Shown: in pieces, positions 7,935 to 17,495 of the stretch | How positions within the stretch are numbered: position 1 is the first letter of the stretch | Layout of the letters: each line of letters begins with the position of its first letter | Source of the DNA: Hyphomonas sp. BRH_c22 | Lineage (GTDB): Bacteria > Pseudomonadota > Alphaproteobacteria > Caulobacterales > Hyphomonadaceae | Reading direction: 5' to 3' | DNA: 64,000 nt | NCBI RefSeq assembly: GCF_000961795.1 | Contig: NZ_LADU01000092.1 | Span: forward strand, 1 to 64,000 | Position numbers and translations under genes: made by a program | Notes under the pieces: generated by a model | What the model saw: the letters and a program-made list of their open reading frames with translations, nothing else | Databases searched by the model: none | What the model was told of the DNA's origin: nothing

Positions 7935-9097
7935 CCCGCATTGATAGCCGGATCGGTTCGAAGTGTGAACCTGAAACACGTGCCTCCATCCGGGGCCAAA
8001 TCAGCGCAGATCGTACCGCCATGAGCCTCGACAATTGTCTGGCAGATTGACAGGCCGAGCCCCATGCCACCAGACTTGGAGGTCGTGAATGGTTTGAAGA
8101 GCGACTTCTTGACCTCTTCATCAAGACCAGCGCCATTGTCACAAACCGAAACTTCGATCAGCCCTTTGTCTCTTCGCTCCGCGTTGATCCGGATCTTCGG
8201 GCTTGGTGAAGCCGACAGTGCCTCCTGCGCATTTCGCACCAGATTAATGACGACTTGCTGGACTTGAATGGGGTCCGCCAGGACATTGCCGACATTTGAC
8301 GCAACGTTGAGTGTCACGGGCACGTCTTTGGAGCTCATCGAGAGACGTGCCAAAGCCGCAGCGTCGATCAGAAGCGGCCCAAGCTCGACCGAGCGCGCAT
8401 CAATCTCCCCTCGTGAGACATAGCCGCGAAGCTTGCGGACAATGTCGCCCGCCCGGACGGCCTGTCGTGCCCCTTCGTCCAAGGCTTCACGCAGCAGTTC
8501 GCGCTTCTCTGCTCCTGGACTGTCAAGAATATCACGGCCTGCCTCAAGATAGTTGGCCACGGCCGTGAGGGGTTGATTGAGTTCGTGAGCCAGTGCTGAC
8601 GCCATCGTACCAACTGCGCTCAGGCGCGAGAAATGCACGAGTTCGGACTGCATCTCTCGCATCCTCATCTCTGCGCGTCGTTGTTCGGTCAGATCGCGTA
8701 CAAATGCCGTGAATAGCCAATGGTCACCGATTTTCGCCTCCCCGATCTTGAGGTCGATCGTGAACAAGGTGCCGTCAGACCGTCGCGCGGTCACGACCCG
8801 ACCGACACCTATGATCTGCCGCTCGCCAGTCTGCAGATAATTGCTGATATACTGATCGTGATTGGTTTCGTCGCGACCAGCCATCAACTGACGTACATTA
8901 CGTCCGATAATTTCCTCCGCTTCATAACCGAACAGGGCTTCTGCAGCTTTGCTGAAGGCTAGAATGCGGCCTGTTTCGTCAATGACGATCATGCCGTCAG
9001 GTACGGATTCCAGGATGGATTTCAGATGGGACTGGAGTGCGGCGACATCGTCGGCCGAAAAGAGAATTTGTCCTGGTCCATCAGCTGGTTCTGTCAT
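7931..9097 (-). CDS. fixL: Oxygen-sensing heme-PAS histidine kinase FixL
   Basis: 388 residues, apparently soluble (no membrane segments). The PAS domain (about 25-140) keeps the residues that make FixL a heme sensor: NHDQYI with proximal His80, and IIGVGR with Arg100, matching the Arg that contacts bound oxygen in Bradyrhizobium FixL. The HisKA domain has the H-box ALAHELNQPL with H171, followed by an HATPase domain with NLVRNAQEAL (N-box), DNGAGLD and GGMGLGLS. Predicted to autophosphorylate when oxygen is low and pass phosphate to FixJ, with which it is translationally coupled. Confidence 0.9.
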   Translation of the reverse strand: MTEPADGPGQILFSADDVAALQSHLKSILESVPDGMIVIDETGRILAFSKAAEALFGYEAEEIIGRNVRQLMAGRDETNHDQYISNYLQTGERQIIGVGRVVTARRSDGTLFTIDLKIGEAKIGDHWLFTAFVRDLTEQRRAEMRMREMQSELVHFSRLSAVGTMASALAHELNQPLTAVANYLEAGRDILDSPGAEKRELLREALDEGARQAVRAGDIVRKLRGYVSRGEIDARSVELGPLLIDAAALARLSMSSKDVPVTLNVASNVGNVLADPIQVQQVVINLVRNAQEALSASPSPKIRINAERRDKGLIEVSVCDNGAGLDEEVKKSLFKPFTTSKSGGMGLGLSICQTIVEAHGGTICADLAPDGGTCFRFTLRTDPAINAG

Positions 9098-9189
9098 GCC
9101 GTGGTTTCCTTCGACTCAGATCACACCTCATATGCACAAGCCTGTCTGAACTTGCGAGCAGGAACCTGCCGACGTTATTTCAGGCCAAT

Positions 9190-9465
9190 CTAACGAAGGC
9201 GTAAGCGTGACGTCACCTGTGGCCTGAACTGCATCGCTACCGCGACGAGAATCATCGCAGCACCTGCAAAAGACACCGGGCAGCCCCAGCAATGGCCCGC
9301 AAACATGCTCGTCCAGAATGCGGGACCGTTTGCCGCTGACGACAGACCTTCAGGCCCGCACCGGACGGACAGAAAAGCCTGCAATGATTGTGTGTGCGTC
9401 CACACCTTCGCGGCTCCCACAGCGAGCATTGCGATTCCCGGGAAAAAACCGGCCAATCTATTCAT
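9190..9465 (-). CDS. Small two-helix membrane protein, unknown
   Basis: 91 residues with two hydrophobic stretches (about 4-20 and 55-78) and an extramembrane segment between them containing CGPEGLS and GHCWGCPVSF. Three cysteines (including CWGC) could bind metal or form a disulfide. An AGGAGA ribosome site precedes the ATG. It sits between fixL and the divergent cco operon, so a link to respiration or copper handling is possible but unproven. I do not recognise the family. Confidence 0.6.
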   Translation of the reverse strand: MNRLAGFFPGIAMLAVGAAKVWTHTQSLQAFLSVRCGPEGLSSAANGPAFWTSMFAGHCWGCPVSFAGAAMILVAVAMQFRPQVTSRLRLR

Positions 9466-9603
9466 CCGAATCTCCTATAGTGATACGTGATAGTATTAAA
9501 GGTGCGACAGCCCAGCCCATCCGTAATTACCCTTATATAACCTGCGGACGGCTCCCGGCATTTTGCACCAAATCCAAGCAGGTCTGAAAAAGGGGCAAAT
9601 CCG

Positions 9604-11271
9604 GTGAGCACTCTAACCAAGCCGCGAGCGTCGGCAGCTGGCAGCATCGCCAGTGTCGCGACATTCGTCGCCATTGCATGTCTGGGGTCACTATTGATCG
9701 CGGCCAATGCCGTGGACCCAATGATGGAGGCCCATGCATGGCTGTTCTTCTTCCTGTCGGCGTTTGCGCTGGTTTCGATCGGCATATGGGCTGGCGGACT
9801 TAACGGCCGCAACCCGTTTGACGAAACCTATTATGAAGACACGATCGTCAAGTTCGGGGTTGCGGCTGCCATGTTCTGGGGCATTGCGGGGTTTCTCGTC
9901 GGCCTCATCATTGCGCTGCAGCTGACCTGGCCTGGCCTGTTCTATTTTCCTGAACTTGGCTGGACCAATTTTGGCCGGCTTCGTCCGCTGCATACCTCTG
10001 CAGTCATTTTTGCCTTTGGTGGCAACGTGCTGATCGCGACCAGCTTTTACGTCGTTCAGCGCACATCCCGGACACGCATCGCAGGCGGCCTTTGGCCCTG
10101 GTTTGTGTTCTGGGGATACAATCTGTTCATCGTCATCGCAGGTACCGGGTACCTGATGGGCGTAACACAGTCGAAAGAATACGCAGAGCCAGAATGGTAT
10201 GCTGACTTGTGGCTCACAATCGTATGGGTGGCTTACCTGCTTGTCTTCCTGGGCACGCTCTGGAAGCGCAAGGAACCACACATCTACGTGGCCAACTGGT
10301 TCTACCTGTCCTTCATCGTGACAATCGCGATGTTGCACATCGTCAATAACCTGTCGCTTCCGGTGAACCTGTCTGGTTCGAAAAGCTACCAGCTGTTCGC
10401 GGGCGTCCAGGATGCGCTGACCCAGTGGTGGTACGGTCACAATGCCGTCGGGTTCTTCCTGACAACCGGCTTCCTCGCCATCATGTACTACTTCATTCCG
10501 AAGCGCGCGCAGCGGCCTGTCTATTCCTACCGGCTGTCCATCGTACACTTCTGGTCACTGATTTTTATCTACATCTGGGCTGGCCCGCACCACCTGCACT
10601 ATACGGCTCTGCCGCAGTGGGCCCAGACACTGGGTATGACCTTCTCGGTGATGTTGTGGATGCCCAGCTGGGGCGGGATGATCAACGGCGTCATGACCCT
10701 TTCCGGCGCGTGGGACAAACTGCGCACGGATCCCGTCGTCCGGATGATGGTCGTCTCGCTCGCATTCTACGGCATGTCGACCTTTGAAGGCCCGCTAATG
10801 AGTGTGCGCGCCGTCAACGCCCTGTCTCACTATACCGAATGGGGCATTGCGCACGTGCACTCCGGATCGCTCGGATGGGTCGGGTTCATCTCGTTCGGTG
10901 CTCTCTATTGCCTTACACAATGGTTGTGGAAGCGTCCGGCGCTCTTTTCGAGAAACCTCGTCGAATGGCACTTCTGGCTCGCGACGATCGGTATCGTCTT
11001 CTACATCGTGGCTCTTTACTTCGCTGGCATCATGGAAGGCCTGATGTGGCGCGCCTACAATGAATACGGCTTCCTTGAGTACAGCTTCATTGAAACCGTC
11101 GAAGCCAAGCATATCAGCTACATGATCCGTGCCGCAGGGGGCAGCCTCTACCTCGTGGGTGCGCTGATCATGGCATACAATCTTGTGCGAACGGCTTTGG
11201 GACATGGTGAGGCGGCAGACGTCTCCAAATCCGCGCCGGCTCACGCCTCCACCCTCCAACCTGCTGAATAG
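9604..11271 (+). CDS. ccoN: Cytochrome c oxidase, cbb3-type, subunit I
   Basis: 555 residues with about 12-14 transmembrane helices; the catalytic heme-copper subunit of the high-affinity terminal oxidase that reduces O2 to water. It starts at a GTG preceded by AAGGGG; no better start is upstream in frame. Recognisable family segments are [20 protein letters not shown] (His heme ligand), [15 protein letters not shown]-like [10 protein letters not shown] (Cu-B region), and [20 protein letters not shown] near the heme ligands. First gene of an eight-gene operon that also encodes all common assembly factors. I see no canonical FNR/FixK box in the 138-base upstream gap. Confidence 0.96.
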   Translation: MSTLTKPRASAAGSIASVATFVAIACLGSLLIAANAVDPMMEAHAWLFFFLSAFALVSIGIWAGGLNGRNPFDETYYEDTIVKFGVAAAMFWGIAGFLVGLIIALQLTWPGLFYFPELGWTNFGRLRPLHTSAVIFAFGGNVLIATSFYVVQRTSRTRIAGGLWPWFVFWGYNLFIVIAGTGYLMGVTQSKEYAEPEWYADLWLTIVWVAYLLVFLGTLWKRKEPHIYVANWFYLSFIVTIAMLHIVNNLSLPVNLSGSKSYQLFAGVQDALTQWWYGHNAVGFFLTTGFLAIMYYFIPKRAQRPVYSYRLSIVHFWSLIFIYIWAGPHHLHYTALPQWAQTLGMTFSVMLWMPSWGGMINGVMTLSGAWDKLRTDPVVRMMVVSLAFYGMSTFEGPLMSVRAVNALSHYTEWGIAHVHSGSLGWVGFISFGALYCLTQWLWKRPALFSRNLVEWHFWLATIGIVFYIVALYFAGIMEGLMWRAYNEYGFLEYSFIETVEAKHISYMIRAAGGSLYLVGALIMAYNLVRTALGHGEAADVSKSAPAHASTLQPAE

Positions 11272-11282
11272 GAACGGAAAAA

Positions 11283-12050
11283 ATGGGATTGTTCCAAAAA
11301 CACCAGGCCCTTGAGCGCCACTCACTGCTTCTGACTGTTGGCATTTTGCTGGTTGTCGCCGTCGGCGGCATCGTGGAGATCGCACCGCTCTTCTATCTCG
11401 AAAACACGATCGAGAAGGTGAAAGGGATGCGTCCCTACACGCCTCTCGAGCTGACGGGGCGGAACATCTATATCCGGGAGGGCTGCTACACTTGCCACTC
11501 CCAGATGGTCCGGCCGCTGCGTGACGAAGTCGAACGCTACGGGCACTATTCTCTCGCCGCCGAGAGCATGTATGACCGCCCGTTCCAGTGGGGATCAAAG
11601 CGGACAGGGCCGGATCTGGCCCGTGTTGGAGGCAAGTATTCCGACGAATGGCACGTGGACCATTTGAAAGATCCGAGATCGGTTGTGCCGGGATCAATCA
11701 TGCCTCCCTACGCGTTCCTTTCGGACAAGGAGCTGCGCTTCGACGAAATAGCTGATCATTTGAAGGCGCTTCGTATGGAGGGCACGCCCTACACTGACGA
11801 GATGATCGAGAACGCAAAGGCTGACCTGATCGCCCAGGTCGATCCGGCAGCCGACTATGACAACCAGGATGCGCTGGTTGCTCGCTACGAGGCCGCCGCC
11901 GAACGCACGGGAACCGTCTTGATAGGTGATTATGACGGCGACCCGAGCCGTATCACCGAGATGGACGCCCTGGTTGCCTATCTCCAGATGACCGGCACGC
12001 TCGTCGATTTTTCGACGTACGAAGCCGACGATCTGAGCAACCGACGCTAG
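11283..12050 (+). CDS. ccoO: Cytochrome c oxidase, cbb3-type, subunit II (mono-heme)
   Basis: 255 residues. An N-terminal membrane anchor (about 16-38) and a periplasmic cytochrome c domain with one heme site, C68-Y-T-C-H72, inside [18 protein letters not shown], a strongly conserved CcoO signature. It passes electrons to CcoN. It starts 11 bases after ccoN with GGAACGG as ribosome site. A methionine ligand probably lies in [11 protein letters not shown]. Confidence 0.96.
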   Translation: MGLFQKHQALERHSLLLTVGILLVVAVGGIVEIAPLFYLENTIEKVKGMRPYTPLELTGRNIYIREGCYTCHSQMVRPLRDEVERYGHYSLAAESMYDRPFQWGSKRTGPDLARVGGKYSDEWHVDHLKDPRSVVPGSIMPPYAFLSDKELRFDEIADHLKALRMEGTPYTDEMIENAKADLIAQVDPAADYDNQDALVARYEAAAERTGTVLIGDYDGDPSRITEMDALVAYLQMTGTLVDFSTYEADDLSNRR

Positions 12051-12059
12051 GAGATGGAA

Positions 12060-12221
12060 ATGTACGAGACGCTTTCAAAATTTGCCCAAACATGGGGCCT
12101 TGGACTGTTCGTCGTGATGTTCGCCGTCGCGCTCGCATATGCCCTCTGGCCTTCGAACAAGAACAAATTTCGTGAAGCAGCCTATCTGCCTCTCGAAGAC
12201 AAGGAACCCGGCGATGAGTGA
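12060..12221 (+). CDS. ccoQ: cbb3-type oxidase small subunit CcoQ
   Basis: 53 residues, one membrane helix (about 10-29) followed by a charged tail ending DKEPGDE. CcoQ stabilises the cbb3 complex. AGGAG at 12049-12053 is correctly spaced for the ATG at 12060, while the ATG at 12054 would abut it, so I take 12060. The stop overlaps the ccoP start region. The position between ccoO and ccoP, and the tail, fit the family. Confidence 0.9.
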   Translation: MYETLSKFAQTWGLGLFVVMFAVALAYALWPSNKNKFREAAYLPLEDKEPGDE

Positions 12222-13101
12222 CCAGCATAATGAAATCGACGTTCACAGCGGCGTGGAAACCACCGGCCACACCTGGGATGGAATCAAGGAACTCAACAAT
12301 CCGCTTCCGCGCTGGTGGCTGATTGTCTGGTACATATCGATCGCGTGGGCCATTCTCTACATGATCTTCATGCCTGCCATTCCAGCGCTTCCGGGATTTG
12401 GTGGCACGAATACGCCAGGTGTTTTGGGACATTCGGACCGTGCAATGGTGGCCGACAAGGTCGCCACAATGAAGACAGAGCGCAGCGCCGCCTCACAGCG
12501 CTTGATGACTGCCTCACTGACCGAGATCCAGAATGACCTGAACCTTCAGCAATTTGCCATGGCTATGGGTGAAAGTGCCTTTGGCGACAATTGCGCCACG
12601 TGCCACGGCGCAGGCGGTCGCGGTGCCAAAGGCTATCCGATGCTGGCCGATGATGTCTGGCTTTGGTCAGGCACACTTGACGGCATCGAATACACGCTCC
12701 GCCACGGCATCCGACATGAAGGTGATGACGCGACCCGATTCTCGGCCATGCCGGCATTCGGTCGCGACAAGCTCCTGACGTCATCAGAGATCGACGACTT
12801 GGTGCAGCACGTATTGAGCTTTTCAGGCCGCGCAACAGATATGGATGCCGCGTCGCAAGGCGCTCCACTTTTCGCCAGTCAGTGCGCCTCCTGTCACGGC
12901 GATAATGCCAAAGGCAGCCGTGATGTTGGCGCACCGGACCTGACAGATGACGAATGGGTGTTCGGCGGGGGACCGGCCGATATCACGGCCAGCATTTCCA
13001 ATGCCCGTAACGCCCATATGCCGGCTTGGCAGGGAAGACTGGACGACCCGACAATCAAGGCGCTGGCACTCTATGTCCACTCACTCGGTGGCGGTGAATA
13101 A
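12214..13101 (+). CDS. ccoP: Cytochrome c oxidase, cbb3-type, subunit III (di-heme)
   Basis: 295 residues. The start is the ATG overlapping the end of ccoQ. The N-terminal TWDGIKELNNPLPRWW is the typical CcoP signature, followed by one transmembrane helix (about 35-57). Two periplasmic cytochrome c domains carry heme motifs C127-A-T-C-H131 and C224-A-S-C-H228. It takes electrons from soluble or membrane cytochrome c and passes them to CcoO. ccoG starts 8 bases downstream. Confidence 0.96.
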   Translation: MSDQHNEIDVHSGVETTGHTWDGIKELNNPLPRWWLIVWYISIAWAILYMIFMPAIPALPGFGGTNTPGVLGHSDRAMVADKVATMKTERSAASQRLMTASLTEIQNDLNLQQFAMAMGESAFGDNCATCHGAGGRGAKGYPMLADDVWLWSGTLDGIEYTLRHGIRHEGDDATRFSAMPAFGRDKLLTSSEIDDLVQHVLSFSGRATDMDAASQGAPLFASQCASCHGDNAKGSRDVGAPDLTDDEWVFGGGPADITASISNARNAHMPAWQGRLDDPTIKALALYVHSLGGGE

Positions 13102-13109
13102 GAGCAGTC

Positions 13110-14570
13110 ATGAACCAGATCACGAACCCCACACATACTGCAGGCATGCCGCCACGGCCGCCGTCCTTGTACGAAGGCCGCAAGCAGATCTATCCGAAAC
13201 TCGCTCACGGCAAGTTCCGGATGGTGAAGTGGATCGTCATGGCAGTGACGCTGGGGATCTATTACCTGCTTCCCTGGGTTCGCTGGGAACGGGGTGAAGG
13301 CATTCCGAACCAGGCTGTCCTGGCCGATTTCTCGAGCGAGAAATTCTACTTCTTCTTCATCGAGATATGGCCTCAGGAGGTCTATTATCTTGCAGGCCTG
13401 CTGATCGTTGCGACCCTCGGCCTGTTCCTCGTGACATCGCTGCTGGGGCGGGCGTGGTGTGGATACACATGCCCGCAAACCGTATGGACCGACCTCTACA
13501 TCTGGGTCGAACGCGCATTTGAAGGTGACCGTGCAGCGCGCATGCGCCTCGACAAGGCGGCCTGGTCATTGAACAAAGCCGCAAGGAAGATCGGCAAGCA
13601 TGTTGTCTGGCTGATAATTGCGTTCCTGACGGGTGGAGTCTGGGTACTCTATTGGCATGATGCGCCGACCATCGCGCGCACCTTCTTCACGGGCGAAGCC
13701 CCACTCACCGCCTATTTCTTTGCGGGAATATTGACCCTCACAACGTATTTTCTAGCCGGCTGGATGCGCGAGCAGGTTTGCACCTATATGTGTCCCTGGC
13801 CCCGCATCCAGGGCGCACTGACAGACGATTATGCGCTGAACGTGACGTATCGCTACGATCGCGGTGAACCGCGCGGCGCACTGCGCAAGGACCAGGGCTT
13901 CGAAGGGCGTGGCGACTGCATTGATTGCAAGCAATGCGTTCAGGTCTGTCCCATGGGTATCGATATCCGCGACGGTGCCCAACTGGAATGTATCCACTGC
14001 GCGCTCTGCATCGATGCCTGCGACGACATCATGAAAAGGGTCGATCGCCCGACAGGCCTGATTGCCTACGATACCGATCTGGCTGTAGCCGCCCGCGCAG
14101 CAGGACAGAAGCCAACATATAAACTTGTACGGGCCAGGACCGTGCTTTACGCGTTTCTCATGCTGGCCATCAGCGGGTTGATCCTGTTTGGATTGGCAAA
14201 CAAGCCCACGTTCCAGGTCAATGTCCTGAAGGATCGGTCGCCGCCTTTCGTCCAACTCGCAGGCGGTGAAGTGCGCAATGGCTATACGCTCAAACTGATC
14301 AACAAGGCGACAACCGCACGCGAAACTGTTATCTCTATTTCCGGAATACCTGGCGCGGACTTCGAGATTATCGGTGTGCCAAAAACTGAAGGCGCAATCA
14401 GCACCAAGCTGCCTCTGGAACAATACGGCGTCGACAGGTTCCGTATGCTGGTGACGGCACCTGCCGCCTCGCTTCCACACAGATCTTCTCTGGAGATCAC
14501 CATAACCGACCCAGAGACAGGTGAGAGCCACACGAGCACAGCCGCGTTTGTTACAGCCGGAGCCAAATGA
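13110..14570 (+). CDS. ccoG: cbb3 oxidase accessory protein CcoG/FixG (copper reductase)
   Basis: 486 residues, about five membrane helices, and a polyferredoxin core with C270-I-D-C-K-Q-C-V-Q-V-C280-P and C294-I-H-C-A-L-C-I-D-A-C304, enough for two 4Fe-4S clusters. Additional CxxxCP motifs are at 117-121 and 224-228. A C-terminal immunoglobulin-like domain follows. CcoG reduces Cu(II) to Cu(I) for insertion into cbb3 oxidase. It is coupled to ccoH by ATGA overlap. Confidence 0.93.
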   Translation: MNQITNPTHTAGMPPRPPSLYEGRKQIYPKLAHGKFRMVKWIVMAVTLGIYYLLPWVRWERGEGIPNQAVLADFSSEKFYFFFIEIWPQEVYYLAGLLIVATLGLFLVTSLLGRAWCGYTCPQTVWTDLYIWVERAFEGDRAARMRLDKAAWSLNKAARKIGKHVVWLIIAFLTGGVWVLYWHDAPTIARTFFTGEAPLTAYFFAGILTLTTYFLAGWMREQVCTYMCPWPRIQGALTDDYALNVTYRYDRGEPRGALRKDQGFEGRGDCIDCKQCVQVCPMGIDIRDGAQLECIHCALCIDACDDIMKRVDRPTGLIAYDTDLAVAARAAGQKPTYKLVRARTVLYAFLMLAISGLILFGLANKPTFQVNVLKDRSPPFVQLAGGEVRNGYTLKLINKATTARETVISISGIPGADFEIIGVPKTEGAISTKLPLEQYGVDRFRMLVTAPAASLPHRSSLEITITDPETGESHTSTAAFVTAGAK

Positions 14571-15088
14571 TGTCAGTCGTGACCCCGAATTCTTCCATCA
14601 CGTCCAAAACGCTCAAAGGAAGCCATGTCCTCATCTGGATGCTGGGCTTTTTCGGATTGATGTTTGTGGTCAACGGCATCTTCCTGTGGGCAGCCATCAC
14701 ATCGTTCCCGGGTGAGGACGTCAAGCATTCCTACTTGCAGGGCCTGCAATACAATAAGACGATCGAGTCGCGTTCGCTCCAGCAGGACATGATGTGGAAG
14801 GCAGAGGTCGGACTCGTTGAAACCGAATCCGGGAAGATTCTGGTTGCGCGCCTGTTTGATCGCGATGGCAATCCCTTGGCTGCCCGCTCCGTAGGCGGGG
14901 AGTTGCGACGCGCGGCAACGCAGGAGAGTGATCTTGTTCTCGAACTTCTGCCAGTAGGTGCCGGTGAGTTTCAGGGCGCGCTTCCGGCCCTCGCGGCGGG
15001 CGCGTGGCACGTCAGGATAAATGCTGTTGTGAACGGCGAAGCCGGGGCCGGCACATTCTCTGCAGCCAAGGTGCTCACGGTGCAATGA
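14567..15088 (+). CDS. ccoH: FixH/CcoH assembly protein
   Basis: 173 residues with one N-terminal membrane helix (about 22-44) and a periplasmic beta-rich domain. CcoH is needed for cbb3 oxidase assembly or stability and associates with the CcoN-containing complex. Assignment rests on the FixH-like segment GMFFGLMF-type anchor (here GFFGLMFVVNGIF), size, and the ccoG-ccoH-ccoI-ccoS order. Both ends overlap neighbouring genes by 4 bases. Confidence 0.88.
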   Translation: MMSVVTPNSSITSKTLKGSHVLIWMLGFFGLMFVVNGIFLWAAITSFPGEDVKHSYLQGLQYNKTIESRSLQQDMMWKAEVGLVETESGKILVARLFDRDGNPLAARSVGGELRRAATQESDLVLELLPVGAGEFQGALPALAAGAWHVRINAVVNGEAGAGTFSAAKVLTVQ

Positions 15089-17298
15089 CATCGCTCAACG
15101 ACAGCCTTTCGGCCGGTTGTCCGACAGGGCTTGCTCCGCCCGAATTGACGAATGCACCTGACTCTTCTGCCTTCGTGCGGCGCGTCGGCGGGCAAAATCG
15201 TCTCGGCCTGACTGTACGCGGCGCCAAATGCGGGGCTTGCATCAACCGGATCGAATCGGCTGTGAAGGCATTACCGGATGTCGAGACGGCACGGCTCAAT
15301 CTATCAACCGGCACACTTGATGTGGCGTGGCGCGGGGATCTCGGCGCGAACACGATTGTGCAAGCGGTCAGTGCCCTCGGATATGGCGTCTCGCCGCAGG
15401 ATCAAAACCGCAATGTTTCCGATGAGCAGCGCGAAGAGCGAAGCTTGCTGGTTGCTTTGGGTGTCGCTGGTTTCGCCACAGCCAACATCATGCTCCTTTC
15501 AGTTTCGGTGTGGGCTGGCCACGGAGAAATGGGTGAATCCACGCGCAGGATGTTGCATGGCATCTCCGGCCTGATAGCGTTTCCGACAATCCTGTTTTCA
15601 GGCCGCGTATTCTTTCGTTCCGCCTGGAGCGTTCTGAAACGGGGGCATGCCAATATGGATGTTCCCATCTCGCTGGCGGTGACAATCGCGTTTTGCGTGA
15701 GCGTATCGGAAACGCTCAGAGGCGGCGAGCATGCCTATTTCGATGCGACTGTCATGTTGCTGTTCTTCCTGCTGATTGGGCGCTTTCTGGATGCCCGTGT
15801 GCGCAGGAAAGCCTACGTCTCTGCGCGTGAACTCGCTGCGATGGCCAATCGAACGGTGACCAGATTAGGTGAAGGCGGCGAAGCAAGATCCGTTCGGGCA
15901 AGTGAGATTCAGCCCGGAGACCGAATTCTCCTGTCGCCGGGCGAATGCGCCGTCGTCGACATGAAAATCGATTCGGGACTTTCGGAAGTGGATGACAGCC
16001 TGGTAACCGGAGAAAGCGTTCCGCGAACGACATTTGTCGGCATGAGCTTGCTCGCGGGCACTGTGAACCTGTCCCAACCGCTGCAGGGCCGAGCCATCGG
16101 TGCGGCGAGTGACTCCCTGCTTTCCGATATTGCCCGGATGCTGGACGCCGGAGAGCAACGCCGATCGACTTACCGGAAGATCGCAGACCGCGCTGTGTCG
16201 CTCTACGTCCCGTTCGTCCACACATCTGCATTGCTAGCATTCCTCGGCTGGCTCATGGCAGGCTTGGGGGCGAACGAGGCGTTGCTGATCGGTGTTTCGA
16301 CGCTCATCATTACCTGTCCTTGCGCCCTCGCGCTCGCTGCGCCTGTGACTCAAGTAGTCGCATCGGGACGCCTGTTCAGGTCCGGCACGTTCCTGAAGTC
16401 GGGCGATGCCCTGGAACGCCTCGCCCAATGCGACTACGTGATCTTTGACAAGACCGGCACACTCACACTTGGTACGCCCCGCCTCGTCGATGAGATCGCG
16501 CCAGATGTGCTGGACGACGCGGCTCAATTAGCCCGCGCTAGCCGGCACCCCTTTTCACGGGCTTTGGTCGAAATTGCAGGTCCAGGCCCGATCGCATCGG
16601 GTGTTCGGGAGTTTCCCGGGCTCGGCCTTGAGGGTTTGATCGACGGCGTCACATGCAGGCTGGGATCTGCTGAATGGATCGGCACGGATCAGAGTGATAT
16701 CACGAGCAGCTCCCTCTGGTTTTCGAAGGGCGACGAACAGCCAATCCAGTTCCATTTCGCTGACCATATTCTTGATGATGCGATCGAGACCATCCGCACA
16801 TTGAAGCGTGCCGGTTACGGCATGGAAGTCCTGTCAGGTGACCGCGAAGAAGCGGTTCGCGACGTCGCAGAAACGCTTGGGATTGCGAATTGGCGCGCGA
16901 AATCATCTCCTCGCGACAAGGTTCAACGCCTGGAGGAATTGCAGGCAAAGGGCCATCGCGTACTGATGGTTGGCGACGGACTCAACGATGCCGGTGCTTT
17001 GGCGCTTGCTCATGCGTCCGTCACGCCCGGCGGCGCCATGGATATCAGCCGTTCTGCAAGCGACGCAGTCTATTCCGGCGGCCTGGCCTCCCTCCCCCGG
17101 CTGATTTCAGTAGCCAAGCAGGCACGTGTCGTGATGCTGCAGAATTTCGGCTTTGCTGCGGCCTACAATCTGGTTGCCGTCCCGATTGCCATCAGTGGTC
17201 ATGCAACGCCACTCGTGGCTGCAATTGCCATGTCAGCCTCGTCCATTCTGGTGTCACTGAATGCCTTGCGCCTGAATACAATGCCGGAGCGGCTCTAG
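15085..17298 (+). CDS. ccoI: Copper-translocating P1B-type ATPase CcoI/FixI
   Basis: 737 residues from the ATG that overlaps the ccoH stop; the longer frame to 15004 lies inside ccoH. An N-terminal heavy-metal-associated domain holds C49-G-A-C52. The membrane metal site is CPC in IITCPCALALA. Phosphorylation motif DKTGT, TGES actuator loop and hinge VGDGLNDAGAL are intact. This slow Cu-exporting ATPase supplies copper for the Cu-B centre of cbb3 oxidase rather than for detoxification, as the operon position indicates. Confidence 0.94.
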   Translation: MTSLNDSLSAGCPTGLAPPELTNAPDSSAFVRRVGGQNRLGLTVRGAKCGACINRIESAVKALPDVETARLNLSTGTLDVAWRGDLGANTIVQAVSALGYGVSPQDQNRNVSDEQREERSLLVALGVAGFATANIMLLSVSVWAGHGEMGESTRRMLHGISGLIAFPTILFSGRVFFRSAWSVLKRGHANMDVPISLAVTIAFCVSVSETLRGGEHAYFDATVMLLFFLLIGRFLDARVRRKAYVSARELAAMANRTVTRLGEGGEARSVRASEIQPGDRILLSPGECAVVDMKIDSGLSEVDDSLVTGESVPRTTFVGMSLLAGTVNLSQPLQGRAIGAASDSLLSDIARMLDAGEQRRSTYRKIADRAVSLYVPFVHTSALLAFLGWLMAGLGANEALLIGVSTLIITCPCALALAAPVTQVVASGRLFRSGTFLKSGDALERLAQCDYVIFDKTGTLTLGTPRLVDEIAPDVLDDAAQLARASRHPFSRALVEIAGPGPIASGVREFPGLGLEGLIDGVTCRLGSAEWIGTDQSDITSSSLWFSKGDEQPIQFHFADHILDDAIETIRTLKRAGYGMEVLSGDREEAVRDVAETLGIANWRAKSSPRDKVQRLEELQAKGHRVLMVGDGLNDAGALALAHASVTPGGAMDISRSASDAVYSGGLASLPRLISVAKQARVVMLQNFGFAAAYNLVAVPIAISGHATPLVAAIAMSASSILVSLNALRLNTMPERL

Positions 17299-17477
17299 TG
17301 TCGGGTTTGCTGATTCTCATCCCCATCGCACTTGGCATGGGCCTGATTGGCCTGATCGCATTCTTGTGGGCCGCCCGATCAGGCCAGTTTGATGATCCTG
17401 ACGGCGCCGCCACCCGCATTCTGGTTGATGAAGACCGCCCGCTCCCTCCTAGTGAAAATCACGATTCCGAGGAATAG
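17298..17477 (+). CDS. ccoS: cbb3 oxidase maturation protein CcoS
   Basis: 59 residues with a GTG start overlapping the ccoI stop (TAGTG). One membrane helix (about 3-24), then the family signature WAARSGQFDDPDGAATRIL. CcoS is required for insertion of heme and copper into CcoN. Last gene of the cco operon; it ends 18 bases from the convergent pxpC stop, with no clear terminator in between. Confidence 0.92.
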   Translation: MSGLLILIPIALGMGLIGLIAFLWAARSGQFDDPDGAATRILVDEDRPLPPSENHDSEE

Positions 17478-17495
17478 CCCTGCCGCAGGACGGAT

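Noticed and set aside
9466-9603. FNR/FixK box (TTGAT-N4-ATCAA) upstream of ccoN
   Set aside because: The only similar string, TTGCACCAAATCCA near 9564, departs from the consensus in both half-sites, so I do not call an operator.
12054-12059. Earlier ATG for ccoQ
   Set aside because: It directly abuts the AGGAG ribosome site, leaving no spacing; the ATG at 12060 is better placed.
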